A stretch of 64,000 bases of DNA. Source: Actinomadura opuntiae. GTDB lineage: Bacteria; Actinomycetota; Actinomycetes; Streptosporangiales; Streptosporangiaceae. The first letter of the stretch is position 1; each line of letters opens with the position of its first letter. The stretch spans positions 62,001 through 126,000 of the forward strand of contig NZ_JASNWF010000005.1 in assembly GCF_030283205.1 (NCBI RefSeq). Direction: 5' to 3'. The position numbers were made by a program, and so were the translations under genes. Positions 1 through 8,040 of the stretch are shown here, piece after piece. A model generated the notes under the pieces. It saw nothing but the letters and a program-made list of their open reading frames with translations, was not told the DNA's origin and did no database searches.

Positions 1-101
1 CCGGCTCCGGCCGCGGCTACTACCTCGTCGATTCCGTGGCCGACCTCCTGCGAGACGGCGCACTGGTCGAGACCGCCGATCCGCGCGAGGAGACCGCATG
101 A
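1..101 (+). CDS. C-terminal end of a TNT-like toxin-domain protein (5' partial)
   Basis: The reading frame is open from the window edge to a TGA that overlaps the ATG of the next gene (ATGA). The last 32 residues contain GSGRGYYLVDSVADLL. They align with the C-terminus of the next protein (GMGYNVVHSIADLV), so the two are paralogous at this end. By analogy this is the end of a TNT-like (tuberculosis necrotizing toxin, NAD glycohydrolase fold) domain. The rest of the gene lies outside the window, so domain content and activity cannot be judged. Confidence 0.6.
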   Translation, partial: GSGRGYYLVDSVADLLRDGALVETADPREETA

Positions 102-1513
102 ATCCGGAGGAGGAACGGGCGCACCTGCAGCGGATGATCGACGAACTCGTGCGGCTGCTTCCCGATGGCTGGCACGACGCCCGGCTCACCTACCGCGCGG
201 TCGGCGACTACGAAGTGATCCGCCTCGTCGGGCATGAGGAGGACCCCTACCAGCGCGGCATCTTCGAGGCGTCACGGCTGCTCCCGCAGACGGGGATCCC
301 GGACATGCTGCGCCGTCACAGGGAGATGACCCACCACCCCGATGACGGCGCCTGGATGTCGCTCGCCTACTCCGTGCGGGGAGGCGCGGAGGCACCGGTC
401 TGGAGCGTCGAGGCCGACCCGCCCGAAGAGTTCCCCTGGGCGGACGAGGTCACCCCGGCGGACGCGGCGACCGAACTCGCCCGGTACCCCCGCCCCGACG
501 ACCGGACTCCGCAATGGCTGGCCCACCTCGCCGCCCTGCACACCATCGGCCAGGCCTTCGACCCGGAAACGCTCCGCCAGGCACCGCAGGCCGAAACCGA
601 CCTGGCCCGGCTACTGCCGCCCGGCCTCGAAGATCTCTTCACCACCGCGCGCGCGAAGCTCGCCGACTACGTCCCGGGCGTCGACCGCCTCCGCGCCGGG
701 ACGATCGCCGACGGCTGCTGGACGATCGCCCACACCACCGGCGCCTGGCTCGCCATCGGCCCCGACTCGGCCGTCCACCCCTTCGGCGATCCGCGTGCCG
801 CCACCGTCCACGCGATGGCCGGCGTCATGGCCGACGCCGGTATGGAGATCAACAGCCAGGTCCTGCTCGTTGCCCGCGTCCTGCGCAGGAACCGCGTCCC
901 CCGCAAGAGGCAGGACGCGTGGACGCTGGCGTCCGGGGCCGATTCACCGGCCGCCGGCGCCTATGACTCCGTCCGGCCCGCCGGACCGGGCCCGTACATC
1001 GCCCTGGACGCACTGGCCAACCGTCCGGGCGGATACTTCGTCTGCTTCCCCGGGCCACGCCCTGAAGACGGCGCGTTCATCTCCGTCCACGACATCTACG
1101 GCGCCCTCGCCGGAACCGGCCTCCCCACCGCCGTCCCCGAGCCGGCACCCGAACCCGAGCCACGCCCGGAACCGCCCAGCGAGATCCTGCCGGTCGGCAA
1201 GGAAGTCGACACCTACCATCCCCCCGCCGACCGCTACGTCTTCGACATCGGCACGCCCTGGGAACGCCGCGGGCACATCAACCTCCACGGCCTCACCTAC
1301 CGGGTCTACCGCGTCCAGAAACCGCTGCGCGGCTACAACGCCCTGTTCCACCTCGGCCCCATCGGCTCCGGAACGCCCCCGCCCGAAACCGGAATGGGCT
1401 ACAACGTCGTCCACTCCATCGCCGACCTCGTCGCCTCCGGCCACCTCGTCGAGATCACCGGACCCGGCGGCGAACCCGGCCCCACCGTCCAACCGCCAGA
1501 GGAGCAGACATGA
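98..1513 (+). CDS. YezG-like / TNT-like domain fusion protein
   Basis: 471 residues, ATG overlapping the upstream stop. Residues 1-150 resemble the YezG immunity-protein family: a GAWMSLAY core strand and a terminal acidic/Pro stretch followed by a YPRPDDRTPQWL-type motif. Residues 155-340 are a globular region I do not recognise. A Pro/Glu linker (about 347-360) leads to a TNT-like domain (about 366-455) with YVFDIGTPWERRG, YRVYRVQKPL and a final SIADLVASGHLVEI helix. TNT domains hydrolyse NAD. The stretch where, as I recall, the family has GGG-x-Q reads TGMGYN here, so catalysis is doubtful. No signal peptide or WXG-type export domain is visible. It is cotranscribed with a double YezG-like gene, which suggests a toxin/immunity cassette. 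It could instead be an immunity decoy. Confidence 0.65.
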   Translation: MNPEEERAHLQRMIDELVRLLPDGWHDARLTYRAVGDYEVIRLVGHEEDPYQRGIFEASRLLPQTGIPDMLRRHREMTHHPDDGAWMSLAYSVRGGAEAPVWSVEADPPEEFPWADEVTPADAATELARYPRPDDRTPQWLAHLAALHTIGQAFDPETLRQAPQAETDLARLLPPGLEDLFTTARAKLADYVPGVDRLRAGTIADGCWTIAHTTGAWLAIGPDSAVHPFGDPRAATVHAMAGVMADAGMEINSQVLLVARVLRRNRVPRKRQDAWTLASGADSPAAGAYDSVRPAGPGPYIALDALANRPGGYFVCFPGPRPEDGAFISVHDIYGALAGTGLPTAVPEPAPEPEPRPEPPSEILPVGKEVDTYHPPADRYVFDIGTPWERRGHINLHGLTYRVYRVQKPLRGYNALFHLGPIGSGTPPPETGMGYNVVHSIADLVASGHLVEITGPGGEPGPTVQPPEEQT

Positions 1514-2412
1514 CCAGCCCGTCCGGCGCGGCTCCCGGCCGCGGACCGATGCCCTACGACCAGGACCGCTACCAGGATCTGATCCGCGGCATAGCGACGC
1601 TGCTGGCCCAGGCGGCCCCGCCCGGCTGGCGCCGCATCGACCTGCGCATGATGATGACCGTCGCCGTGTCCGACGCCGTCCTGACCGTGCCGATGGAGGA
1701 CGGCGGCACCGAGCCGGTCGAGATGCCCCGCGACATCCTCGAGATGGCCGCCGAACTCCGCTCCATCATGTACCGGCAGGACCGCGGCACCTGGATGAGC
1801 ATGCGCGTGATGCTCGAACCGCCCGGCTCCTACTACACCGCCTACAACAACGACTACGACCCGAACTGGGAACCGGAGATCCCGGACGAGGCCTACGCCC
1901 AGGACCTGGCCGCCTTCCCGCGCGCCGACGAGAACATCCCCGACTGGCTGCGCGCCCGCACCGGCCGCCCGCCGCTGCCGCCCCGGCCCGTCACCCCGCT
2001 CGGCCCCGTCGAGCAGAAGGACCTCCTCGAAGAGATCACCTCCGCCCTCGTCGACGCGCTCCCGGCCGCCTGGCAGCACGCCGACATCCTCTACAAGGCC
2101 CTCGGCTCGCACACCGAGACATCGGCCCAGCTCCTCATGTGCAACACCCACATGCCCAGCCTGTGGACGCCGCCGCCCGCCGCCGCCGACCTCTTCGACC
2201 GCCTCCGCCGCGGCATGTACTCCGACGGCCTCGGCACCTGGTTCACCACCCGGTTCCAGCTCACCTTCCCCTTCTCCTACCAGGCCGAATACACCAACGA
2301 CACCGAACCGCGCTGGAAGACGCCGCCCCCGCCGTCCGCCTACGCCGAAGACCTCGAAATGTTCCCGCGCACCCCGGACAACACCCCGCCCTGGCTCCAG
2401 CAGCCGGGTTGA
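1510..2412 (+). CDS. Tandem YezG-like (immunity-type) protein
   Basis: 300 residues made of two homologous domains of about 130 residues (roughly 20-155 and 170-298). The matching signatures are GTWMSMRVMLEPPGSYYTAY with FPRADENIPDWL in the first copy, and GTWFTTRFQLTFPFSYQAEY with FPRTPDNTPPWL in the second. This pattern fits the YezG family, whose Bacillus member is the antitoxin partner of an LXG toxin. A cytoplasmic immunity role is inferred from that and from coupling (ATGA overlap, GAGGAG ribosome site inside the upstream gene) to the TNT-like protein. There are no membrane segments. The internal duplication and the third copy fused to the upstream gene suggest diversification within the cassette. 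Confidence 0.65.
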   Translation: MTSPSGAAPGRGPMPYDQDRYQDLIRGIATLLAQAAPPGWRRIDLRMMMTVAVSDAVLTVPMEDGGTEPVEMPRDILEMAAELRSIMYRQDRGTWMSMRVMLEPPGSYYTAYNNDYDPNWEPEIPDEAYAQDLAAFPRADENIPDWLRARTGRPPLPPRPVTPLGPVEQKDLLEEITSALVDALPAAWQHADILYKALGSHTETSAQLLMCNTHMPSLWTPPPAAADLFDRLRRGMYSDGLGTWFTTRFQLTFPFSYQAEYTNDTEPRWKTPPPPSAYAEDLEMFPRTPDNTPPWLQQPG

Positions 2413-2444
2413 CCGCTCCCGGCGGGCACTGCTGGAGTCGGCAC

Positions 2445-3185
2445 GTGAACAGCATCCCCGCCAACCGGCAGTACTGGAACCAGATCAGCCGCACCTACCA
2501 GCACGAGCACGACCCGCAGATCGGCGCCGCACCCCGGCTGTGGGGCATGTACTCCATCCCCGACACGCACCTGCACGCCTTGGGCGACGTTGCGGGCAAG
2601 CGCGTCCTCGAACTCGGCTGCGGCGCGGGCCAATGGTCCAGGTCACTCGCCGCCGAGGGCGCCACCGTGGTCGGGCTCGACCTGTCCGAAGCCCAACTCG
2701 CCGCGGCGGCCCGCGCGATGGGAACGGCCCGCTACCCGCTGGTGCAAGGCGCCGCCGAACGGCTCCCGTTCGCCCCCGGCAGCTTCGACCTGGTGTTCTG
2801 CGACCATGGCGGGCTCAGCTGGGCACCCCCGCACCTGGCCGTCCCGCAGGCCGCACGCGTCCTGCGCCCCGGCGGGCGACTGGTGTTCAACGCCGCCAGC
2901 CCATGGTTCGAAGCCTGCTACGACGAGGACGCCCGCCGCGTGACCACCACGATGCACCACGCCTACTTCGGGCTGCACACCATCGCCGAAGACCACGGCG
3001 CGGCCAGCTACCAGCTCACCTACGGCGACTGGATCCGAACCCTGCGCGGCGCGGGCCTCATCATCGACGACCTCATCGAACCGCGCCCCGAACCCGGAAC
3101 ACCCAACGGCTACAACGAAACCGACCCACCCGACTGGGCACACCACTGGCCGGCAGAAATGCTCTGGATAACCCACAAACCATAA
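2445..3185 (+). CDS. Class I SAM-dependent methyltransferase
   Basis: 246 residues from a GTG start, with GGAG seven bases upstream. Motif I is VLELGCGAGQWS, followed by the acidic motif II VVGLDLS and a post-motif region ERLPFAPGSFDLVFCDHGG. The fold is the ubiquitous UbiE/COQ5-type Rossmann methyltransferase. The C-terminal third (ASPWFEACYDEDA, TMHHAYFGLHT) probably forms the substrate pocket, and no substrate can be assigned. The gene starts 33 bases after the YezG-like gene on the same strand and ends close to a convergent DUF2510 gene. It may be transcribed with the cassette, but nothing ties its function to it. Much longer open frames crossing it upstream lack actinobacterial codon usage. 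Confidence 0.8.
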   Translation: MNSIPANRQYWNQISRTYQHEHDPQIGAAPRLWGMYSIPDTHLHALGDVAGKRVLELGCGAGQWSRSLAAEGATVVGLDLSEAQLAAAARAMGTARYPLVQGAAERLPFAPGSFDLVFCDHGGLSWAPPHLAVPQAARVLRPGGRLVFNAASPWFEACYDEDARRVTTTMHHAYFGLHTIAEDHGAASYQLTYGDWIRTLRGAGLIIDDLIEPRPEPGTPNGYNETDPPDWAHHWPAEMLWITHKP

Positions 3186-3197
3186 TCCAGTCCGACG

Positions 3198-3914
3198 TCA
3201 GCGCTTCAGAGTGTCGAAGATCTGCGGCAGGAGCATGACATTCTGGTTCTGTTGCGGAATTTTCAGAATCGGCTTGTCGGCACCGCGGGCATGGACGAAG
3301 TACCACCCCTTGTCAAAGGTGATGCCCTCGATGCCCTCCCACCCGCGCGACACACTGCCCCCGACGAACCCGTTCCGGTTGATCCGGATCTTGCCGACCT
3401 CCACGGTCTGCCCCGCCTCGATCGCGGCGAGATACTGCCGGAGCAACCGCGGCTCCACGTACGTCCTGGACAGATCGACGAGGAACTGCCAGTCGGACGG
3501 CGGCTTGTTCGCGCGCAGCCCGGTCTCCTCGAACGCCAGGCCGGGCGCCTCGTTGACGGGGAAGAACCCGATCTCGAAGTGGTAGTCGGTCGAGGTGTGG
3601 ACGCTGCCGATGTTCAACGGCCCCCGCATCCGGGTCTGCACGGCCGTGTACCCGACGTACTCCGCCTTCGCCAGCTCGATGGTCGTCCGGGCCCACGTGA
3701 TCGAATGCGCGTCGGCATGCAACTCGACCCCGTACCGCTTCTTGTGCAACACCGGCCCGCCGTACTGCGGCGCCTGCCCCACCCCGTACTGCGGCTGCGG
3801 CGCCGCGGGCTGCTGCGCGGGCGTCGCGTTGACGTGCTCGGTCCACTTCGTCCCGTCCCACCAGCGGTGCCCGCCCCCACCGTACGGATCCGCATACCAC
3901 CCGGCCTGAGTCAC
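3198..3914 (-). CDS. DUF2510-domain protein
   Basis: 238 residues. The GTG start is chosen because a strong GGAGGTGGGA ribosome site lies just upstream; a longer open frame exists but lacks one. Residues 4-28 carry the DUF2510 signature (AGWYADPYGGGGHRWWDG), a short Trp-rich module common at the N-terminus of actinobacterial membrane or signalling proteins. A short Gln/Pro linker follows. The rest is a beta-rich domain of about 180 residues containing GWYFVHARGADKPILKIPQ, possibly PH-like. There is no transmembrane helix. The gene is convergent with the preceding methyltransferase, 12 bases apart. Function unknown. Confidence 0.75.
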   Translation of the reverse strand: MTQAGWYADPYGGGGHRWWDGTKWTEHVNATPAQQPAAPQPQYGVGQAPQYGGPVLHKKRYGVELHADAHSITWARTTIELAKAEYVGYTAVQTRMRGPLNIGSVHTSTDYHFEIGFFPVNEAPGLAFEETGLRANKPPSDWQFLVDLSRTYVEPRLLRQYLAAIEAGQTVEVGKIRINRNGFVGGSVSRGWEGIEGITFDKGWYFVHARGADKPILKIPQQNQNVMLLPQIFDTLKR

Positions 3915-4289
3915 ACTCCCACCTCCCAGCACACCACCACTCAACCCCGAACATATCCGCTCCCCGCCGCAAGCCCCCGCCCCACTTCCCACCACCCCCG
4001 AAAGCACCACCCCCTAGCAACAGGAGGCTCCAGCATCACCGCAACCGAGGCGCCCACTTCACCCGGCACGCACCTCATCAGCAGACATCGCCGCTAACCG
4101 CCGTTGATTCATTTTCGAGCGCCTCGCGCCCGTCAGCTCCATCATTGCTATTCGGGGCGGCGCGGCCCGGCGCGAGGGGGGCCGGGGTGGTGCTTCGTTG
4201 GATTCCGGGGCGCGCCGGCCGTCCTTGCTTCGGTGTTAATCTCGCACCGCATCGGGTGACGGGTTCGCTGTGGTTTGGGGGCTTGAGGG
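3915..4289. other. Intergenic region without a recognisable gene
   Basis: 375 bases between two divergently transcribed genes, so promoters for both should lie here. The only structure I see is a weak inverted repeat, CCTCGCGCC at 4122-4130 and GGCGCGAGG at 4169-4177, with a 38-base loop. No RNA gene is recognisable. Confidence 0.4.
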
Positions 4290-5195
4290 GTGGCTGAGGG
4301 TTCGCGGCCGGAGTTCGTGGCTCCCGACCAGCAGTTGGACGGGTCGGACCGGGAGGCGGTCGAGTCCGGTGACGCGGGCGTCCGCGAGGCGGTGCCGGAG
4401 TTCGCTGCGCCGGAGCCGCCTGCAGAGCGCTCAGACGGGCCCTCAGGGGCTTCGAGGGCGCCTCGACGGTCTGCCCTTGGGTGGATGAAGACACGTCCGC
4501 GGGTGGCGATTGCGGGGGCGGTTGCGGCGGTTCTGGTGGTCGGGGGTGGGGTTGCCTGGGGTGTCTCGGGGTCGGCTGACGAGCCTCCGCCGAAGCTTCA
4601 CTTCGCCGCGCTGCCGGACGCTTGCCAGTCGCCGTCCTCTGCCGTCCTGTCCAAGTACCTGCCGGCGGCGGGAAAGCCCACGCCGGACGCCGGTGGTGTT
4701 TCCGGTGACCAGCAGTACGTGGGGTGCGATTGGCGTGAGCCGCTCAGCGCCGAGAAGGGCAAGACGCTCGTCGTGCGGCATTTGCGCGTCGCAACGCGGG
4801 TGTTCGTCGGCGCGTTCGGGCTCGCCGATGCCAAGTCAGATTACCGGTCGGCTTGGCGGACGTCGTCGCAGGGAACGGTCACCGACACTGTGGGTTCGAC
4901 TCACAAGGAGGCGCCGCAGTTGGTGCGCGGCCTCGGGAACGAGGCTTTCCTGCATCACCGGGTCACGACGACCGCACTTGGACGCAGCGGCATCTCCAGA
5001 ATCGTCGTCCGGCTGGAGAACGCCGTCATCACCGTGGACTTCGACGGCGCGACCTATCCGCTCGCCCATGACGGAGTCGCGGTCCAGAGCAAGGGCGTTC
5101 CGCTGGACGAATCCGTGACCCGGCAGGGAGTCGAGGCGATCGCCCGCGATGTCGCGGCCGGCTTGGCCTCGTGCAAGGTCTGCCTGCGCCGCTGA
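4290..5195 (+). CDS. Single-pass membrane-anchored extracytoplasmic protein, unknown function
   Basis: 301 residues from GTG, with a GAGGGG stretch touching the start. Residues 1-66 are acidic, Pro-rich and disordered. A positively charged stop (KTRPR) precedes a transmembrane helix at about 72-93. The remaining roughly 205 residues should be outside the membrane. They contain Cys112, a Cys in YVGCDWREP and a C-terminal CKVC pair, which could form disulfides. The form resembles the DUF3558-like or mycobacterial Lpr-type envelope proteins, but no family is certain. The gene converges on mycP across a perfect hairpin. Proximity to the T7SS locus suggests, but does not show, a role there. Confidence 0.6.
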   Translation: MAEGSRPEFVAPDQQLDGSDREAVESGDAGVREAVPEFAAPEPPAERSDGPSGASRAPRRSALGWMKTRPRVAIAGAVAAVLVVGGGVAWGVSGSADEPPPKLHFAALPDACQSPSSAVLSKYLPAAGKPTPDAGGVSGDQQYVGCDWREPLSAEKGKTLVVRHLRVATRVFVGAFGLADAKSDYRSAWRTSSQGTVTDTVGSTHKEAPQLVRGLGNEAFLHHRVTTTALGRSGISRIVVRLENAVITVDFDGATYPLAHDGVAVQSKGVPLDESVTRQGVEAIARDVAAGLASCKVCLRR

Positions 5196-5241
5196 TTCGC
5201 GGCTGCCGGTCGCCGCGTGCGCTCGCCGGTTCCTGTCAGAC

Positions 5242-5281
5242 GACGAGGGCGGACGGAGTTCAGGCTCCGTCCGCCCTCGTC
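5242..5281. terminator. Bidirectional terminator hairpin
   Basis: A perfect 16-bp inverted repeat (GACGAGGGCGGACGGA at 5242-5257, its complement at 5266-5281), extendable to 17 bp with a 6-base loop. It lies between two convergent genes, so it can serve both. There is no U-tract. A shorter relative of this hairpin sits upstream of mycP at 6742-6774. Confidence 0.75.
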
Positions 5282-5293
5282 ATGTCGCGGCGA

Positions 5294-6715
5294 TCAGTCC
5301 TGCGGTGGTGCCAGGTTCGGGTTGGGCCGGCCTTGCGGCGAGGGCGGCCCCGGGTTCGAGTTCGGGCCGCCGGGTGGCGGTGCGAAGTTCGGGTTCGGCT
5401 GACCCCCTGGAGGTCCGTACTGCTGGCCTCCACCCTGCGGCGGCATGGGTTGTCCGCCGGTGTGGCCGCCGAAGGACGGAGGTGTGCCCGGCTGCCCCGT
5501 CGGCTGCGGACCGTTCGGGAAGGGGCCGGTCGAGTACGGCCCGCCCGGCTGCCCGTTGGCGCCACTCGACTTCCGGCGGCGGAGCACGATGATGAGCCCG
5601 ACTCCGACCACCACGACAACGACCACGATGACGCCAACGATGAGCAGCGTATTCGAGCCGCCGGAGTCGCTGCTGTCGCTCTTCGGCGCCGCCTGGTTGT
5701 CGCCGCCGGTGGGCTTTTTGACGGCGACCTTGTCGAGCCGCGCATACACCGGGTTCGGGGCGTTCTGCGGAACGCTGTTCTTCAGCGCCCGCGGGATGCT
5801 GATGACGCCATAACCGAGCTGGTCGTCCTTGCCCGGCGTCCCGAAGTCCTTCGCGGTGTTCGTCAGGACCTGGACGACGCGGCGCGCCTTCATCTGCGGG
5901 TACTTGCTGCGGAGGAGCGCGACGGCCCCGGAGGTCAGTGCCGCCGCCTGGCTCGTCCCGGCACCGCTGTTGTAGACGTGCCCGGTCTTGCCGATACCGC
6001 CGACGCCGGCACCCGGTGCCGCGACCGTGACGTAGTCCTGGCGTTGGGTCTTCTCCCACGGCTTGCCCTGGTGGTCGACCGCACCCACGGCGAGCACCCC
6101 CGGGCAAGAGCCCGGATACTCGGCGTCGTTGGTGGAGTCTCCCGAGTTGCCGGCGGAGGCGACGACGACCACGTTCTTGGATTCAGCGTATTTCAGTGCC
6201 TGCAGGACATCGTCCGGACAGTTGTTCTGGCTGACGACACCGCTGCCTTCGGAGAAGTTGATGACCTTGGCGCCATGGTCGACGCCGAAGCGAATGGCCT
6301 TGGTCAAGCTGGGCGGCGAAACGCCGGGCGAATAGATCGGCAGGATCTTCGCCTCGGGTGCGATGCCGTAGAACCCCGAATGCGTGCCGCGAGATGCGAT
6401 GAGGCTGGCCATGGCCGTGCCATGGCCCTCGTCGGTGTCCTGGTCCTTTCGCCCGTCCCCTCCGGGGTTCCGGAGGTCGGTGCCGGGAAGGACCGCGGGC
6501 TCCAAGTCGGGCAGGGAGGCGTTGACCCCGGTGTCGACAACGGCGACCGTGACGCCCGCACCCTTGGTCTGGGGCCAGACATCCGTCTTGATCCCCCAGG
6601 AGTCGAACCACCACTCGTCCTGTTCGAGGGGCCCGGCATGGGCCACGGTGACCGGCCCCAGAGCCAGGCCCATCGCGGCCACGGTGGCCGTCGCCGCTTG
6701 GATCAGCCGTCGCAT
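5294..6715 (-). CDS. mycP: Type VII secretion mycosin (membrane-anchored subtilisin-like protease)
   Basis: 473 residues. A signal peptide (about 1-27, cleavage near AHAG) precedes a peptidase S8 domain with Asp61 (VVDTG), His98 (GHGTAMAS), oxyanion Asn190 (SAGNSG) and Ser255 (GTSQAA). The S8 domain is complete. A transmembrane helix runs about 359-382, followed by RRRK. Unlike classical mycosins, it has a long cytosolic Gly/Pro/Gln-rich tail of about 85 residues after the helix. Mycosins associate with the ESX membrane complex and are needed for secretion. It is the last gene of the minus-strand run of WXG100 and substrate-like genes, and is separated from them by a hairpin that could reduce read-through. 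A second mycosin lies at 23930-25219. Confidence 0.93.
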   Translation of the reverse strand: MRRLIQAATATVAAMGLALGPVTVAHAGPLEQDEWWFDSWGIKTDVWPQTKGAGVTVAVVDTGVNASLPDLEPAVLPGTDLRNPGGDGRKDQDTDEGHGTAMASLIASRGTHSGFYGIAPEAKILPIYSPGVSPPSLTKAIRFGVDHGAKVINFSEGSGVVSQNNCPDDVLQALKYAESKNVVVVASAGNSGDSTNDAEYPGSCPGVLAVGAVDHQGKPWEKTQRQDYVTVAAPGAGVGGIGKTGHVYNSGAGTSQAAALTSGAVALLRSKYPQMKARRVVQVLTNTAKDFGTPGKDDQLGYGVISIPRALKNSVPQNAPNPVYARLDKVAVKKPTGGDNQAAPKSDSSDSGGSNTLLIVGVIVVVVVVVGVGLIIVLRRRKSSGANGQPGGPYSTGPFPNGPQPTGQPGTPPSFGGHTGGQPMPPQGGGQQYGPPGGQPNPNFAPPPGGPNSNPGPPSPQGRPNPNLAPPQD

Positions 6716-6741
6716 TCGTCCTATCCCATCCAGATGCGGAA

Positions 6742-6774
6742 AGGGCGGACGGAGGTCAGGCCCCCGTCCGCCCT
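6742..6774 (-). terminator. Hairpin between the glycine-rich gene and mycP
   Basis: An 11-bp inverted repeat, AGGGCGGACGG (6742-6752) and CCGTCCGCCCT (6764-6774), with an 11-base loop. It lies after the stop of the glycine-rich gene and before the mycP start. The hairpin and its flank (down to GCGGCGATCAG) resemble those at 5242-5300, as if this intergenic segment had been duplicated. It is likely a partial terminator or an mRNA 3'-end stabiliser. Confidence 0.6.
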
Positions 6775-6799
6775 GGTCACGTCGTCAGTACCGCGGCGA

Positions 6800-8014
6800 T
6801 CAGCCGATCACCGGAGGTGCGGTGTCGTCGTCGGCTCCCCAGACGTCCTCGTCCTCGGACAGCCAGGTGGTGCGCTCGCGCTCCTCTTCCTTGCCGCCGC
6901 CGTGGCCGCCGTGGCCCATGGGCATGCCGCCGCCCATCCGGCCCGCGCCGGCGCGTCCGGCCGCACCGGCCGCTCCGCCACCCGCGCCCATGCCGGCGCC
7001 GGCGGCACCCATGCCGCCCGGACCCGCGCCGAAGCCGCCAAGGCCGCCGCCCGCGCCGGCGCCGCCGCCGAGGCCGCCGGGGTCGGCTCCGAAGCCGCCG
7101 CCGCCACCGCCGCCGAGGCCGGTGGGCATGCCCCCGCCGCCACCGCCGCCGGGGAAGCTCGACAGGTCGCTGCCCAGGCCGCCGGGGTCGCTGCCGAAGC
7201 CGCCGCCACCGCCGCTTCCGAGGCCGCCGTGGCCGAGGCCGCCGGGGTCGTTGCCGAAGCCGCCACCGCCGCCGGCGCCACCGCTGCCGGGCAGGTGCGG
7301 TCCTCCGTCACCGGACGGAGCGAACGGGCTGGAGCCGCCGGAGCCACCGCTGCCGGAGCCGAACTTGCCGAGGCCGCCGGGGTCGCTGCCGAAGCCGCCG
7401 CCACCGCCGCCGGCGCCACCCCCGGGAAGGCCACCGCCGCCTCCGCCGAAGCCACCGCCACCGCCCGGACCGCCGCCCGGACCGCCGCCCGGAGGCGTGT
7501 CGGTCAGGCCACCGCGCTTGTCCTCCGGCAGGTTCTGGTCGATCTGCGCCGGGTGGGCGTTGAAGGCCTCGCCGGTCCGGTTCAGGAACCGCTGCATCAG
7601 TTCGCGGCCGTGCTCGTCGTCGCCGCCGGTGTGGATGAGACCGTCACTGGCGTCCTGGCCGGCCTGCTTGTACCAGTCGAGGATCTGCGTGCCGTACCAG
7701 TGGTAGGTAGAGGCGTTCGTATGGCTGTTGTTCGACAGCTTGATGGCGGTCGAGTGCACCTGCTGGAGCTGCTGGACGGCCTTCTTGGCCTCGTCGCCCT
7801 TCCAGTGCTTGACGAGCGTCTCGGCGAACCCGCGCAACGCGGTGCTCATCTCCGCGAGGGCGTCCGCCGCGTCGGAGTAGGCGGTGCCGGCGTCCTTGAC
7901 CGGCGCCGAGTTGATGCTCGACAACTTCTTCTTGACGTCGTCGAGGCTCATCCCGTCGGCAGTCGGCTTGGACCACGACTGAGAGCCGCGGATGACGTAG
8001 TACTCCTGTCCCAT
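6800..8014 (-). CDS. Glycine-rich T7SS-associated protein with a helical N-terminal domain
   Basis: 404 residues. The ATG follows GGAGGGAGG. Residues 1-170 are helical and WXG100-like, with HWKGDEAKKAVQQLQQ in the position of the W-x-G turn and HWYGTQILDWYKQAG further on. From about residue 175 the protein is extremely Gly-rich, with at least five imperfect copies of GGFGSDPGGLG and related units. It then turns acidic (SEDEDVWGADDDTAPP). The architecture parallels mycobacterial PPE or PE_PGRS proteins and Esp substrates. I infer a secreted or surface ESX substrate. It lies between the EspC-like gene and mycP in the WXG100 operon. The repeats make this a region prone to length variation and assembly error. 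Confidence 0.75.
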   Translation of the reverse strand: MGQEYYVIRGSQSWSKPTADGMSLDDVKKKLSSINSAPVKDAGTAYSDAADALAEMSTALRGFAETLVKHWKGDEAKKAVQQLQQVHSTAIKLSNNSHTNASTYHWYGTQILDWYKQAGQDASDGLIHTGGDDEHGRELMQRFLNRTGEAFNAHPAQIDQNLPEDKRGGLTDTPPGGGPGGGPGGGGGFGGGGGGLPGGGAGGGGGGFGSDPGGLGKFGSGSGGSGGSSPFAPSGDGGPHLPGSGGAGGGGGFGNDPGGLGHGGLGSGGGGGFGSDPGGLGSDLSSFPGGGGGGGMPTGLGGGGGGGFGADPGGLGGGAGAGGGLGGFGAGPGGMGAAGAGMGAGGGAAGAAGRAGAGRMGGGMPMGHGGHGGGKEEERERTTWLSEDEDVWGADDDTAPPVIG

Positions 8015-8040
8015 GGCTGTACCTCCCTCCGTTCGGCGGA

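Noticed and set aside
342..2444. Long in-frame extension upstream of the methyltransferase
   Set aside because: It overlaps two better-supported genes and has Ser/Pro/Arg shadow composition. The GTG at 2445 has a proper ribosome site.
4122..4177. Inverted repeat CCTCGCGCC/GGCGCGAGG as a terminator
   Set aside because: 38-base loop and a location between divergent genes make termination unlikely.
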